Shown here: positions 14,335 to 22,476 of the stretch, piece after piece
Layout of the letters: every line of letters begins with the position of its first letter
Numbering within the stretch: position 1 is the stretch's first letter
Source of the DNA: Anaerolineae bacterium
Lineage (GTDB): Bacteria > Chloroflexota > Anaerolineae > Anaerolineales > Anaerolineaceae
Direction: 5' to 3'
Assembly (NCBI GenBank): GCA_013314735.1
Contig: JABUFD010000006.1
Location: 62,001-126,000, forward strand
Length of the DNA: 64,000 bases
Notes under the pieces: generated by a model
The model's database searches: none
The model's input: only the letters and a program-made list of their open reading frames with translations
What the model was told of the DNA's origin: nothing
Translations under genes and position numbers: made by a program

Positions 14335-15621
14335 ATGGAAGAAACGAAAGTGGAACACACGCCGGCACCCGACCGCGGCTGGCTGAAACTGTATATTCCC
14401 CTGTTTGTGGGGCAGATCTTTTCCCTGCTGGGCAGCACGCTGGTGCAGTTCGCCATTGTGTGGTGGCTGACCGAAACCACCGGCTCCTCCGCCATCCTCG
14501 CCAGCGGGACAATCGCGATCATCGTACCCGGCGCGCTGCTGGGGCCGTTCCTCGGTACGCTGGTGGACCGCCTCGACCGCCGGCTGGTCATGATCGCCAA
14601 CGATACCATCATCACCCTCGGTACGATTTTCCTGATGCTGATGTTCTGGCTGGATCTGATTCAGGTGTGGCATGTGTTTGTGGTGTTTGGCCTGTCTTCG
14701 CTGATGGGGAGCATGCAGTGGACCGCCAACACGGCCGTGATGAGCACGATTGTACCGGATACGCAGCTGCAGCGTGTGCAGGGCATCACCACCACCCTGC
14801 AGGCGGCAGTGCATATTGCCGGTCCGCCGCTGGGCGCGCTGCTGATGGGTCTGCTGCCGGTGTACGGCGTGCTCGCGATTGATGTGGTTACGGCTGTGAT
14901 CGCAATTGTGATCCTCAGCCTGCTGCGATTGCCAAAGGTGGTTCGGCACGATGAAGGCGCTGTCACCCCGCGCCGCATGTGGACTGATTTTAAGGAAGGA
15001 CTGCGTTTCATCCTTGCCTGGCGCGGGCTGTTCTACGTGATCATCGGCTTTGCCCTGATGAACGCCATCCTTGAGCCGATCTTCACCTTTTTCCCGCTGC
15101 TGGTGACGCAATATTTTGGGCTGGGCGCGTTGGAACTGGGCAGCATCAACGCCGCCTGGGGGCTGGGGATGGTGGCGGGCGGGCTGCTGATGAGCGCGTG
15201 GGGCGGATTCAAGAAGAAGGTCAATACGATGATCATCGGCAACCTGGTGATGGGCCTCTTTCTGGCGATCGTGGCGGCAGCCGCACCGCACCAATTCTGG
15301 CTGGCGCTGGTGGGCATTTTCCTCACCGCCTCGGCCAACCCGATGAACAACGCCGCTTCGATGTCGCTGCTGCAAAGCCGCGTGCCCAAACACTTGCAGG
15401 GGCGGGTGCTTTCCCTGGCGAGCAGCATGGTAACGATCACGATCCCGATCTCGCTGGCGATTGCCGGGCCGCTGGCGGAGGTGACCGGGGTGCATCCCTG
15501 GTACTGGATTGGCGCGGTGGGGATGATCGTGATCAGCGTGGCATTCCTGTTGATGAAGCCGATCCGCACGATTGAGGAGCAGGAACTGCCCGAAACCTTT
15601 CGCGCAGTGGCAGCGGAGTGA
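14335..15621 (+). CDS. MFS transporter, macrolide-efflux (DHA3)-like
   Basis: A 428-residue integral membrane protein with about twelve hydrophobic segments. The inter-helix 2-3 loop GTLVDRLDRRLVMIANDT is the conserved MFS motif A (G-x3-DRxxRR). The overall layout, with a short cytoplasmic N-terminus (TPAPDRGWLKLYIPLFVGQIFSLLGSTLVQFAIVWWL), is that of the MFS_3/DHA3 group, often annotated as macrolide or multidrug exporters. The substrate cannot be read from sequence. The mRNA is predicted to be leaderless from the TACAAT box at 14323-14328. The downstream region holds two large inverted repeats before recA. Confidence 0.9.
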   Translation: MEETKVEHTPAPDRGWLKLYIPLFVGQIFSLLGSTLVQFAIVWWLTETTGSSAILASGTIAIIVPGALLGPFLGTLVDRLDRRLVMIANDTIITLGTIFLMLMFWLDLIQVWHVFVVFGLSSLMGSMQWTANTAVMSTIVPDTQLQRVQGITTTLQAAVHIAGPPLGALLMGLLPVYGVLAIDVVTAVIAIVILSLLRLPKVVRHDEGAVTPRRMWTDFKEGLRFILAWRGLFYVIIGFALMNAILEPIFTFFPLLVTQYFGLGALELGSINAAWGLGMVAGGLLMSAWGGFKKKVNTMIIGNLVMGLFLAIVAAAAPHQFWLALVGIFLTASANPMNNAASMSLLQSRVPKHLQGRVLSLASSMVTITIPISLAIAGPLAEVTGVHPWYWIGAVGMIVISVAFLLMKPIRTIEEQELPETFRAVAAE

Positions 15622-15737
15622 GATACGGCCGCTGAGGCAGGGGCAGGCTTGCCTGTGCTGCATGCGTGAAACCGTATCCGACAAGGGGAGCCGCTTTCCT
15701 TAACTTTTTCGGGGGCTGCTGCGTAACTTCTGAACCA

Positions 15738-15801
15738 CCATCCCGGAGGCAGGGAGTTACGCCGCCTGGGTTCGTGACCGGAATACCTGCCTCCGGGATG
15801 G
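15738..15801. repeat. 16-bp inverted repeat downstream of the MFS gene
   Basis: CCATCCCGGAGGCAGG (15738-15753) and CCTGCCTCCGGGATGG (15786-15801) are exact complements separated by 32 nt. No T-run follows the arm on either strand, so a standard terminator is not supported. It may be an RNA structure or a mobile-repeat remnant. Confidence 0.7.
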
Positions 15802-15896
15802 GATGGCGGAGGTGAGTGTGGAATGTTTGACCGGAACAAAAATGCACGCGCCGCTTTTTAGGTTAGCATGGCTGGTGTTACACTATTGGACTTATG

Positions 15897-15953
15897 TCCA
15901 GGATCGGGGATGGTTTGTACCAGTACAGGCGGCCTCACATCCCCGGTCCTGGA
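15897..15953. repeat. 16-bp imperfect inverted repeat upstream of recA
   Basis: TCCAGGATCGGGGATG (15897-15912) and CATCCCCGGTCCTGGA (15938-15953) pair with a single mismatch. The 25-nt loop itself contains the small palindromic element TGTACCAGTACA. The region lies between the MFS stop and the recA promoter. No gene is seen between 15622 and 16197 apart from these structures and the recA promoter. Confidence 0.65.
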
Positions 15954-16077
15954 TATGATACGACGATGCCACATTAACTGGGGCGGTTGGAACCCAAAAA
16001 GCAGACCATAGGGAAAAAAGGAAAGTGCTGTTCCGAAATGCTGGTTTCCTTGCAATTCGTCCCGAATCTTGCCATAA

Positions 16078-16098
16078 TTGACAATAGTACCCTGTCAA
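16078..16098. promoter_or_regulatory. TTGACA/TGTCAA inverted repeat upstream of recA (candidate operator)
   Basis: TTGACA and TGTCAA are complementary half-sites separated by 9 bp, about 28 bp upstream of the recA -10 box. Neither the Gram-negative nor the Bacillus-type SOS box is seen. A LexA-like or other regulator could bind here, but this is speculative. Confidence 0.35.
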
Positions 16099-16122
16099 AT
16101 AGTAGCAATAATAGAACAAATA

Positions 16123-16131
16123 TGCTATAAT
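16123..16131 (+). promoter_or_regulatory. Extended -10 promoter of recA
   Basis: TGCTATAAT is an extended -10 element (TGn-TATAAT). No strong -35 lies 17 bp upstream (TAGCAA). The predicted leader is about 60 nt and contains the AGAGGAG ribosome-binding site. Confidence 0.65.
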
Positions 16132-16197
16132 GAATACCTGTACCCGGAAAACAACCGCGGCGGCCGCGGAGATGGATTGACCCAAGAGGAGAAAACA

Positions 16198-17304
16198 ATG
16201 GCCAAGAAAAAAACCACCACGTTCCAGGGGTTCGCCCTGGAAGGAACCGAAGGACAGCAGGATGAAGCCCGCCGCGCGGTGCTCGACAAAGCTCTCGGTG
16301 ATATCACCAAACGCTACGGCGACGGCGCCATCATGCGCCTGGGCGAGGCCAAGCACCTCAACGTGGAAGCCATCCCCACCGGCTGCCTCTCGATCGATAT
16401 CGCCCTCGGCGTGGGCGGCATCCCACGCGGGCGCATCACAGAAATCTACGGACCGGAAGCCTCCGGCAAGACCACCCTGTGCCTGCACGTGGTGGCCGAA
16501 GCACAGAAGATGGGCGGCACGGCTGCCTTCATCGATATGGAACATGCCCTCGACCCGGTGTATGCCGCGCGGGTGGGCGTTAACATTGATGAACTGCTGA
16601 TCGCCCAGCCCGATACCGGCGAACAGGCGTTGGAAATTGCAGAAACCCTGGTGCGCTCCGGCGCGGTGGAAGTGGTGGTGATCGACTCGGTCGCTGCCCT
16701 GGTGCCGCGTTCTGAAATCGAAGGGGATATGGGTGATGCCTCGATGGGCATGCAGGCGCGCCTGATGTCACAGGCGTTGCGCAAGCTCTCCGGTGCCATC
16801 AACCAAACCCGCACCGCCGTGATCTTCACCAACCAGCTGCGCCAGAAGATCGGCGTGATGTTCGGCAACCCCGAAACCACTTCGGGCGGGATGGCGCTCA
16901 AGTTCTACGCCTCGATGCGCATTGATGTGCGCCGCATCCAGTCGATTAAGATGGGCGCCGAGATCATCGGTAACCGCGTGCGCGTCAAGGTGGTCAAGAA
17001 CAAGGTCGCGCCGCCCTTCCGCACCGCGGAATTCGATATCATGTACAACGAGGGCATCTCCAAGGTCGGCGACCTGATTGACCTGGGCACGCAGCTTGAT
17101 GTGATCTCAAAACGCGGTTCGTTCTACTCCTACGGCGAAATCCGCCTGGGCCAGGGGCGCGAGAATACCAAGGAATTCCTCAAACAGAACCCGGATATCA
17201 TGCAGGAAATTGAAGGCGTGGTGCGCGAAATGGCGATCAACGGCCTTGACCTGGGGTTTGACATGAGCGACGAGGACAGCGATTCTTTCGGGGATGATGA
17301 GTAG
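16198..17304 (+). CDS. recA: Recombinase RecA
   Basis: RecA forms ATP-dependent filaments on single-stranded DNA, carries out strand exchange, and triggers LexA self-cleavage. The 368-residue product begins [16 protein letters not shown] and has an N-terminal helix, Walker [10 protein letters not shown] (85-93), the [16 protein letters not shown] Walker B region, the L2 loop and [20 protein letters not shown], and an acidic C-terminal tail ([12 protein letters not shown]). The N-terminus is about 15-20 residues longer than in Escherichia coli RecA. The ATG at 16198 has AGAGGAG eight bases upstream, which rules out an upstream in-frame TTG. A terminator follows the stop. It is apparently monocistronic. 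Confidence 0.98.
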   Translation: MAKKKTTTFQGFALEGTEGQQDEARRAVLDKALGDITKRYGDGAIMRLGEAKHLNVEAIPTGCLSIDIALGVGGIPRGRITEIYGPEASGKTTLCLHVVAEAQKMGGTAAFIDMEHALDPVYAARVGVNIDELLIAQPDTGEQALEIAETLVRSGAVEVVVIDSVAALVPRSEIEGDMGDASMGMQARLMSQALRKLSGAINQTRTAVIFTNQLRQKIGVMFGNPETTSGGMALKFYASMRIDVRRIQSIKMGAEIIGNRVRVKVVKNKVAPPFRTAEFDIMYNEGISKVGDLIDLGTQLDVISKRGSFYSYGEIRLGQGRENTKEFLKQNPDIMQEIEGVVREMAINGLDLGFDMSDEDSDSFGDDE

Positions 17305-17348
17305 TTCCGCGGAGATCACTGGAAACCAGGGTCATCACTGGAATAGAG

Positions 17349-17398
17349 GACACCGGGCTGTCGATGCCGAACGCATTTTCCACCCGGTGTCTTTTTTT
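17349..17398 (+). terminator. Intrinsic terminator of recA
   Basis: GACACCGGG (17349-17357) pairs with CCCGGTGTC (17383-17391), followed by a run of seven T. It lies 45 bp after the recA stop. Confidence 0.85.
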
Positions 17399-17439
17399 GG
17401 ATTTCTGTACCGTGAACCGCCGCGGGAATCGTTGGCCGG

Positions 17440-18090
17440 TTACTGCTTCACTTCCTGCCCGGCGGTGTTGCCGGGGATGAAGCCTTCCAGGTGCTGCGCG
17501 CTGGCGGCGCGCACCCACACCTCATTGCCCAGTTTCTCGCTTTTGCCCAGTTCGAGGATGGAACCCTTTGGCAGGGTTTCCAGCACCGGGCTGTTCTTGT
17601 CGGGCTGGCTGTAGAGGTGGGTTTCCTTTTGCAGGGTTTTCCATTGGCGCAGGATGGGCGTGGAGCCGGGGATGTAGGCCTTCTGGTCCCCGCCCAGCAG
17701 TACCACGGACCACACCATGCCGCCCACGTTTTTGTTGTTGGCGGAAAGGGTCAGGCTGTCGCCGCGCTGTTTGACGGCCACCACCGGGGATTGCAGCCCG
17801 GGTTCCTGGTACAACCGGGTTTCCTCCGCCAGGCGCACCGTGGCCTTGCCGCCGGCGGCCTGCGCGATCATCACCACGTCATACACCGTCCAGGCGGCGA
17901 TGAACAGCAGGAAGATACCCTGGCTGAGCGCTATGCCGAAGAAAGTGATCTGGCCGCCCTGGGCATAGGCATCCAGGCCCCAGATCCCAATCCCAACCGT
18001 GATGGCCAGCCCGGCAACCGCGCCCCACAGGCGGCTCTTGCTGGAAATGAACCATTGCACCAACACAGCCCCTAAAATGACAAAATTCAT
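17440..18090 (-). CDS. Membrane protein with two bacterial SH3-like domains
   Basis: A 216-residue protein with three N-terminal membrane segments (residues 1-15, 22-40 and 50-75) followed by an extracytoplasmic region. That region holds two consecutive SH3b-type modules: ETRLYQEPGLQSPVVAVKQRGDSLTL and ETHLYSQPDKNSPVLETLPKGSILELG. SH3b modules bind peptidoglycan or metal, or act as protein-binding adaptors. The start at 18090 follows an AAGGAG ribosome-binding site. It is convergent with recA and stands alone. The specific role is unknown; a cell-wall-associated function is inferred. Confidence 0.75.
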   Translation of the reverse strand: MNFVILGAVLVQWFISSKSRLWGAVAGLAITVGIGIWGLDAYAQGGQITFFGIALSQGIFLLFIAAWTVYDVVMIAQAAGGKATVRLAEETRLYQEPGLQSPVVAVKQRGDSLTLSANNKNVGGMVWSVVLLGGDQKAYIPGSTPILRQWKTLQKETHLYSQPDKNSPVLETLPKGSILELGKSEKLGNEVWVRAASAQHLEGFIPGNTAGQEVKQ

Positions 18091-18297
18091 GGCAACACTC
18101 CTTGGTGAAATTGTGAATGATTCCGTGTCCCCTCCTTTAATAAGTATAGGCCGTTTGGGGCAGGATGCAAGAAATCAATCCCCGTTCTGCATGTACTGGC
18201 GAGGTGCGGCTTTGCGGGAAATGTGGTATTACTATCGTATCAAGCAATCCTGCCGTCGGGCGGGAATCCCAATATGGAGCTATCGAGGAGGTCATTG

Positions 18298-18726
18298 ATG
18301 GAGATCGGGATACAGGTGTATGTGCGCGGGAGCGATGAGGCGGTGCAGGTGTACCAGCAGGCGTTTGGCGTTGCGTTGGGGTATCATGTGCGCCATAGTG
18401 ATGGCACCTTTTTGCACGCGGAGCTGGAACGGGACGGGAAGAGTTTCCTGGCGGTGAGTGAGGCCGATAATGATATCGGTGAGGAGCTGCGCAAGCTGTG
18501 TACACCGGAACGCTATCCCCCGATGAATTTCGGCATCACCCTGCCGGATGCGGAAGCCGTACACCAGGCATTTGCGGTACTGTCGCAGGGGGGTGTGGTG
18601 CTGATGCCGGTCACGCGCCTGCCGTGGTCCGATTGCTGTGCCAATGTCGTCGACCGCTTCGGGGTGTTCTGGTATGTTTCCGTTCCCAACCACCGCCCGG
18701 AAGATGATGAATTAACGCTTCACTGA
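18298..18726 (+). CDS. VOC-superfamily (PhnB/glyoxalase-like) protein
   Basis: A 142-residue protein with the paired beta-alpha-beta-beta-beta modules of the vicinal oxygen chelate fold. It starts MEIGIQVYVRGSDEAVQVYQQAFG, where a PhnB-like YxxAFG motif is visible, and ends with DRFGVFWYVSVPN. The ATG at 18298 is preferred over an upstream in-frame start because GGAGG lies seven bases before it and the fold begins there. The function of PhnB-type VOC proteins is generally unknown; some bind metals or antibiotics. Three 23-bp direct repeats begin at its stop codon. Confidence 0.82.
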   Translation: MEIGIQVYVRGSDEAVQVYQQAFGVALGYHVRHSDGTFLHAELERDGKSFLAVSEADNDIGEELRKLCTPERYPPMNFGITLPDAEAVHQAFAVLSQGGVVLMPVTRLPWSDCCANVVDRFGVFWYVSVPNHRPEDDELTLH

Positions 18727-18786
18727 GCCTGTCGAAGGACGGTTCCTGAGCCTGCCGAAGGACGGTTCCTGAGCCTGTCGAAGGAT
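18723..18786 (+). repeat. Three tandem 23-bp direct repeats (CTGAGCCTGTCGAAGGA family)
   Basis: The unit CTGAGCCTGYCGAAGGAYG starts at 18723, 18746 and 18769, an exact 23-bp period. The third copy degenerates into the -10 region of the next gene. Each unit contains a short GCCTGTCGAAGG element often met as an intergenic repeat in environmental genomes. A related CCCTCGACAAGCTCGGGAG element occurs at 34409-34427. Confidence 0.85.
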
Positions 18787-18788
18787 GA

Positions 18789-18794
18789 TACAAT
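18789..18794 (+). promoter_or_regulatory. -10 box for a leaderless gene
   Basis: TACAAT lies exactly 6 nt before the ATG at 18801 and directly follows the third 23-bp repeat. No ribosome-binding site is present. Confidence 0.6.
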
Positions 18795-18800
18795 TCTGGC

Positions 18801-19631
18801 ATGGCAGCAAAAAAGATCATCGTGGCATTTGAAGCCGGGACAGGCGGCGCCGAGGAGGAGACGGGCGCGCTGGAGGCACTGGCGCGTGAAACCCTGGCCC
18901 TGCCGGATGCGGAATGCCGGGTGATTCCCCCCGCTGCGTGGGGCGCGCAGGGGACGTACAGCGAGGCGGACCTTTCGGATACATCCCGCCAGGCGGCACT
19001 GCTGCAGCAGCAGTTCGCCTGGTTCGAGTCGCACCGCTGGGGCATCACCCCGGAGGCAGCCGCCGGCGCTTTCCGTGATGTGCTGGGCAATCCTGCCCGT
19101 GGCAGTTTGCTGTTCCTGTACGCCTTTGACCGTCAGCGGGTGACCGAAGCCGAGTTCAAATTTGACCGCCTGTACACCGCCTGGGTGCCGCGCGCCAATT
19201 ACCTGCGCCCCGCCCTGGTGCTGGCGGCAATCGCTTTTGTGGTCGCGGCACTGCCGATCACCCTCAGCCTGCTGTTTCCCGATGTGCTGCGCGGCGGGTG
19301 GGCGATCCTCGACCTGGTAGCGCTGTGGGCGGCGGGTACACTCCTGTGGCGCGGCACAATCCGCCGCCTGCGCAAATACCCGCTGGAACAGTGCGAAACC
19401 TGCGGCGGGTGCGGGCATACCAACCGCTTCACCAGCGTGGTGACCTTCAACTGTGAAAAATGCGGGCGCGACCTCTCGTATGAATTGGCGCATAACCCTG
19501 CCGAACGTGCCTTGCGCGTCCGCCAGGTGAAATGCCCCTACTGTGACGGCCAGAATGACCTGCATGGCCGGCGTATGATGTATACCTGCCGCAAATGCGG
19601 CGTCAGGCAGCGCTCCAATAAATCCCTCTGA
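18801..19631 (+). CDS. Membrane protein with C-terminal double zinc ribbon, function unknown
   Basis: A 276-residue protein of unknown family. The first 130 residues are soluble and lack a recognisable motif. Two membrane segments follow (LRPALVLAAIAFVVAALPITL and GWAILDLVALWAAGTLLW, around residues 134-180). The C-terminus has two consecutive zinc ribbons: CETCGGCGH with CEKCGRD, and CPYCDGQ with CRKCGV. The protein is probably anchored with both soluble parts on the same side. No RBS precedes the start; a TACAAT box 6 nt upstream indicates a leaderless mRNA. No functional inference is justified beyond metal binding. Confidence 0.75.
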   Translation: MAAKKIIVAFEAGTGGAEEETGALEALARETLALPDAECRVIPPAAWGAQGTYSEADLSDTSRQAALLQQQFAWFESHRWGITPEAAAGAFRDVLGNPARGSLLFLYAFDRQRVTEAEFKFDRLYTAWVPRANYLRPALVLAAIAFVVAALPITLSLLFPDVLRGGWAILDLVALWAAGTLLWRGTIRRLRKYPLEQCETCGGCGHTNRFTSVVTFNCEKCGRDLSYELAHNPAERALRVRQVKCPYCDGQNDLHGRRMMYTCRKCGVRQRSNKSL

Positions 19632-19759
19632 CGCGCTGCATTGCCTATTCGGCTTGAAACCTTCACCCGTGTTTTTCGTATCTATCTATAACTGTATTTG
19701 GATTTAACCATGTATAATGAAGGCAGCGGGCTGGTAACTGCTGCCTGACGGAGGAAGAT

Positions 19760-20251
19760 ATGAAAAAGAAAAATGGTCTGATTTTTGGCGTGATCCTGAT
19801 CCTGGTAGGCGCGGCGCTGATCGCCCTGCAGCTCTTCCCGGATTTGCGGGTGTGGGTTGACTGGCCGATCTTCGTGCTGGGCATCGGGGTGATTTTCCTG
19901 GTGGCGAGTGTGCTGTCCGGCAACGGCGACCTGGCGATTCCCGGTTTCATCAACGCCGGCATCGGCGGCATCCTGTATTACCAGCACCTCACCGGTGACT
20001 GGGCCTCCTGGTCATACATCTGGACCTTGATCCCGGGTTTCATCGGGCTGGGCATCCTCGCATCCAACCTGATCAACCGTGACCCGGTGGAACGCTCCGG
20101 TGTCACCCTCACCCTGCTCAGCGCGCTGGCGTTCGCGGTGTTCTACCTCGGTGAGCGCTTCGAGATCGGTTGGGACCTGCTGTGGCCGGTGGCGCTGATC
20201 CTGGTCGGCATCCTGGTGGTGGTGCGCAACATGTTTCGCAAACGTGACTAA
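19760..20251 (+). CDS. LiaI/LiaF-like transmembrane protein (DUF5668-like)
   Basis: A 163-residue integral membrane protein with about five or six hydrophobic helices in short repeats (FGVILILVGAALIALQLFPD, WPIFVLGIGVIFLVASVL, WPVALILVGILVVVRN). The repeated W-P-x-x-L-I-L-x-G pattern is characteristic of LiaI/LiaF-TM-like domains, which take part in envelope-stress sensing. GGAGGA precedes the ATG and a TATAAT box lies about 45 bp upstream. A GIN-head protein gene follows 21 bp later. The pairing of LiaI-like membrane proteins with DUF2807-like proteins is common and suggests one envelope-associated unit. Confidence 0.75.
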   Translation: MKKKNGLIFGVILILVGAALIALQLFPDLRVWVDWPIFVLGIGVIFLVASVLSGNGDLAIPGFINAGIGGILYYQHLTGDWASWSYIWTLIPGFIGLGILASNLINRDPVERSGVTLTLLSALAFAVFYLGERFEIGWDLLWPVALILVGILVVVRNMFRKRD

Positions 20252-20272
20252 TCCGCTAGTGGAAAGGGGCTT

Positions 20273-20926
20273 ATGAACACAAACTTCAGTGACCGTGAAA
20301 GCCGCCCGATCGAGGGGGTGTCGGCTGTTGTTCTCAAAGATATCGGGCGGTTGGTGATTCGCCAGGGCGCACAGGAAGCGCTGGAAGTCGAAGCCGATTC
20401 GCAGATGCTGCCGAATGTGCAGACTGAACTGGTGAACGGTGTGCTGGAGCTGGGCATGAGCCGCAGCTGGAGCGAACGTGTCGCCAACAGCTTTACCCTG
20501 CGACATGTGGCCTATTACCTGACGGTGAAAGACCTGAAAAGCATTGACCTGAAAGGGATTTCCAACCTGGAAATCCACGATTTCAGCGGCAGCGAACTGG
20601 TGATTACCACCCGCGGACATATCGGGGTCAAAATCGACGGGATCGACCTGCAAAACCTGGTGGGCAAATTCCATTGGTCTACCACGGTGCATGTCAGCGG
20701 ACGGGCCAGGAACCAGGAAATTTTCCTGAGCGGCTCCAGTAAATACAATGCCGCCAACCTCGAAACCGAACAAACCACCCTGACCCTCTCTGATAAGAGC
20801 CAGGCGGATGTGACCGTCAGCGGCAAGCTTTCGGTGCAGAGTTCCGAGGAAAGCTACGTGCAATACCACGGCGATCCGCAGGTGATGATCAACAACACCG
20901 CCGACAGCGGCATCCATCACTTCTAG
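20273..20926 (+). CDS. Adhesin-head GIN (DUF2807)-like beta-solenoid protein
   Basis: A 217-residue protein that reads as a putative auto-transporter adhesin head GIN domain: regularly spaced beta strands (KDIGRLVIRQGAQEALEVEADSQ, VKDLKSIDLKGISNLEIHDFSGSELVITTRGHIGVKIDG, and SSKYNAANLETEQTTLTLSDKSQADVTVSGKL). No signal peptide is visible, so either it stays inside or its export route is non-classical. It lies 21 bp downstream of the LiaI-like gene and is probably co-transcribed. DUF2807 proteins are frequent in Chloroflexota and Bacteroidota next to PspC/LiaF-like membrane proteins. The biochemical role is unknown. Confidence 0.78.
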   Translation: MNTNFSDRESRPIEGVSAVVLKDIGRLVIRQGAQEALEVEADSQMLPNVQTELVNGVLELGMSRSWSERVANSFTLRHVAYYLTVKDLKSIDLKGISNLEIHDFSGSELVITTRGHIGVKIDGIDLQNLVGKFHWSTTVHVSGRARNQEIFLSGSSKYNAANLETEQTTLTLSDKSQADVTVSGKLSVQSSEESYVQYHGDPQVMINNTADSGIHHF

Positions 20927-20954
20927 CGCGGGACGCCATCCCATTCACCACGGA

Positions 20955-22208
20955 TCAGGCGGGAGGGTTCGATCCGACCTCTGCCGCGCGGTCCGTGGTT
21001 TTGGCTTCACGGCGCGGCACACGCAGGCTGACCACCGTGCCAAGCGCGGCAGCAGCGGCCAGTAGAATGCCGGTGGACCAGAACAGGGTACGCGTGGCAC
21101 TGTCCCGCGCCGCCCACCCCAACGCCGCGGCAGCATAGGGGGTGAGGAATTGACCGAGGAACTGCATACTGCCCACCAGGCCAATCGCCAGGGTGCGCTG
21201 CGCGGCGGGCACCGATTGTGCCGCCAGGTACAGCAGCAGCGGCATCAGCAGGCCTTCCGCGAACCCGATCAGGGCCATTGCTGCCATCAGTCCGGCAGTG
21301 CCTTCTGCCGCAGCCAGTACACCATACCCCAGCGCCATCAGCGCCAGTGACAGCATGCCCAGGTAGCGGCGGAAGGTTTTCAGCAGGCTGGCAAAGGCCA
21401 GCCCGATCACGAACGAAGCCAGCGTGTCGGCGGCAATCGCCCAGCCTGCCAGCGCCGATCCGCCGAGGTTGTAGGCAGCCATGTGCAGGGAAAGGTTGGC
21501 GGGCATCATGTAAAACCCGATGCGCTGCAGCACCATCGCCAGTGCCAGCAGCCACACTGCCTTCCATTCGAAGCGTTCCGGGGCAATTTCTGCCGCCGGC
21601 GGTTGAAGCACGGGTTCAGCCGTTCCGTCGCGCTGGAAGCGCTGGATGGTTGTTTTGGGGTCGGGGATCCATACCAGGGTGACCAGGAATACCGCGAACC
21701 CCAGCAGGTACACCCAGAACACATTGCGCCAATCGGCGGTAGCCAGGGTGCCGACCAGCGGGGCAACCACCACCCCGGTCAGGCTGCGGGCCGATTGCGA
21801 CCAGCCCATCATCTGCGCGCGTTCGCGTCCGCTGTAGAAATCGGCGATGAGGGACACCGACAGGGGCGAGATGATTCCCACCCCGATTCCAAGCACAGCG
21901 CGCGTGGCGAGCAGGAAGCCAATCCCCGGCGCGAAGCGGCCCGCCAACCCGCCAACCATGTACAGGCACAACCCGGCCAGCAGCAGGACGCGCTCTGACA
22001 TGCGTGACGCCAGTCGACCGGTAAGGATGGATACCACCATGATGAAGAGCGAGGGCAGGGTCAGCACCATCTGCACACTGGCGGGGCTTGCCTGCGGAAA
22101 GGCCCGGGCAATGCTCCCCAATGTGGGGGCGATGGCCGCCCCGGTCAGGATCGTCAGCAGGGAAAGCGAGAGCAGCGCGGCCTTAAGGACAGGGGAGCGG
22201 GGGTTCAT
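20955..22208 (-). CDS. MFS transporter (DHA1-like)
   Basis: A 417-residue integral membrane protein with about twelve helices. MFS motif A appears as GRLASRMSERVLLLAGL after helix 2, and the second half has the matching LLKTFRRYLGMLSL loop. The profile resembles DHA1-type drug or metabolite exporters. The ATG at 22208 has no ribosome-binding site; a TAAAAT box lies 6 nt upstream, which suggests a leaderless transcript. Its 3' end faces the GIN-head gene with a gap of about 28 bp. The substrate cannot be inferred. Confidence 0.9.
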   Translation of the reverse strand: MNPRSPVLKAALLSLSLLTILTGAAIAPTLGSIARAFPQASPASVQMVLTLPSLFIMVVSILTGRLASRMSERVLLLAGLCLYMVGGLAGRFAPGIGFLLATRAVLGIGVGIISPLSVSLIADFYSGRERAQMMGWSQSARSLTGVVVAPLVGTLATADWRNVFWVYLLGFAVFLVTLVWIPDPKTTIQRFQRDGTAEPVLQPPAAEIAPERFEWKAVWLLALAMVLQRIGFYMMPANLSLHMAAYNLGGSALAGWAIAADTLASFVIGLAFASLLKTFRRYLGMLSLALMALGYGVLAAAEGTAGLMAAMALIGFAEGLLMPLLLYLAAQSVPAAQRTLAIGLVGSMQFLGQFLTPYAAAALGWAARDSATRTLFWSTGILLAAAAALGTVVSLRVPRREAKTTDRAAEVGSNPPA

Positions 22209-22214
22209 GGGTTG

Positions 22215-22220
22215 ATTTTA
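22215..22220 (-). promoter_or_regulatory. -10 box for a leaderless reverse-strand MFS gene
   Basis: Read on the reverse strand, TAAAAT is followed by 6 nt and the ATG at 22208. It has the same geometry as the TACAAT-N6-ATG set on the forward strand. Confidence 0.5.
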
Positions 22221-22277
22221 ACATGTGCCCGGCGGCAGATTGGTTGGCGAATGAAAACGAAAAAGCGGCAGTGGGGA

Positions 22278-22307
22278 TTGCAGTGAGGATGGGAATGTTT
22301 GTATAAT
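22278..22307 (+). promoter_or_regulatory. Promoter upstream of the 22.5-kb membrane protein
   Basis: TTGCAG (22278-22283) and TATAAT (22302-22307) are 18 bp apart. The mRNA would carry a leader of about 160 nt with a short direct repeat (GCATCCACC twice around 22345-22370) and potential hairpins. Confidence 0.6.
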
Positions 22308-22476
22308 CAGGATAGGTCGAAGCATCATCGGGAATCCCGGGCGCATCCACCTCCAGGTGCATCCACCCGGCATGGGAGCCGCATGGCAGCCAGGTTTGCG
22401 CTGTAGATCGGTTGGGTTTGCTGCATGCGCGCAACCGCAGGCAGGGGGGCGGCAGATACCCGGATTGGAGACACAT

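Noticed and set aside
18723-18786. Tandem repeats suggesting a CRISPR array
   Set aside because: The period is an uninterrupted 23 bp with no spacers, and no cas gene is nearby.
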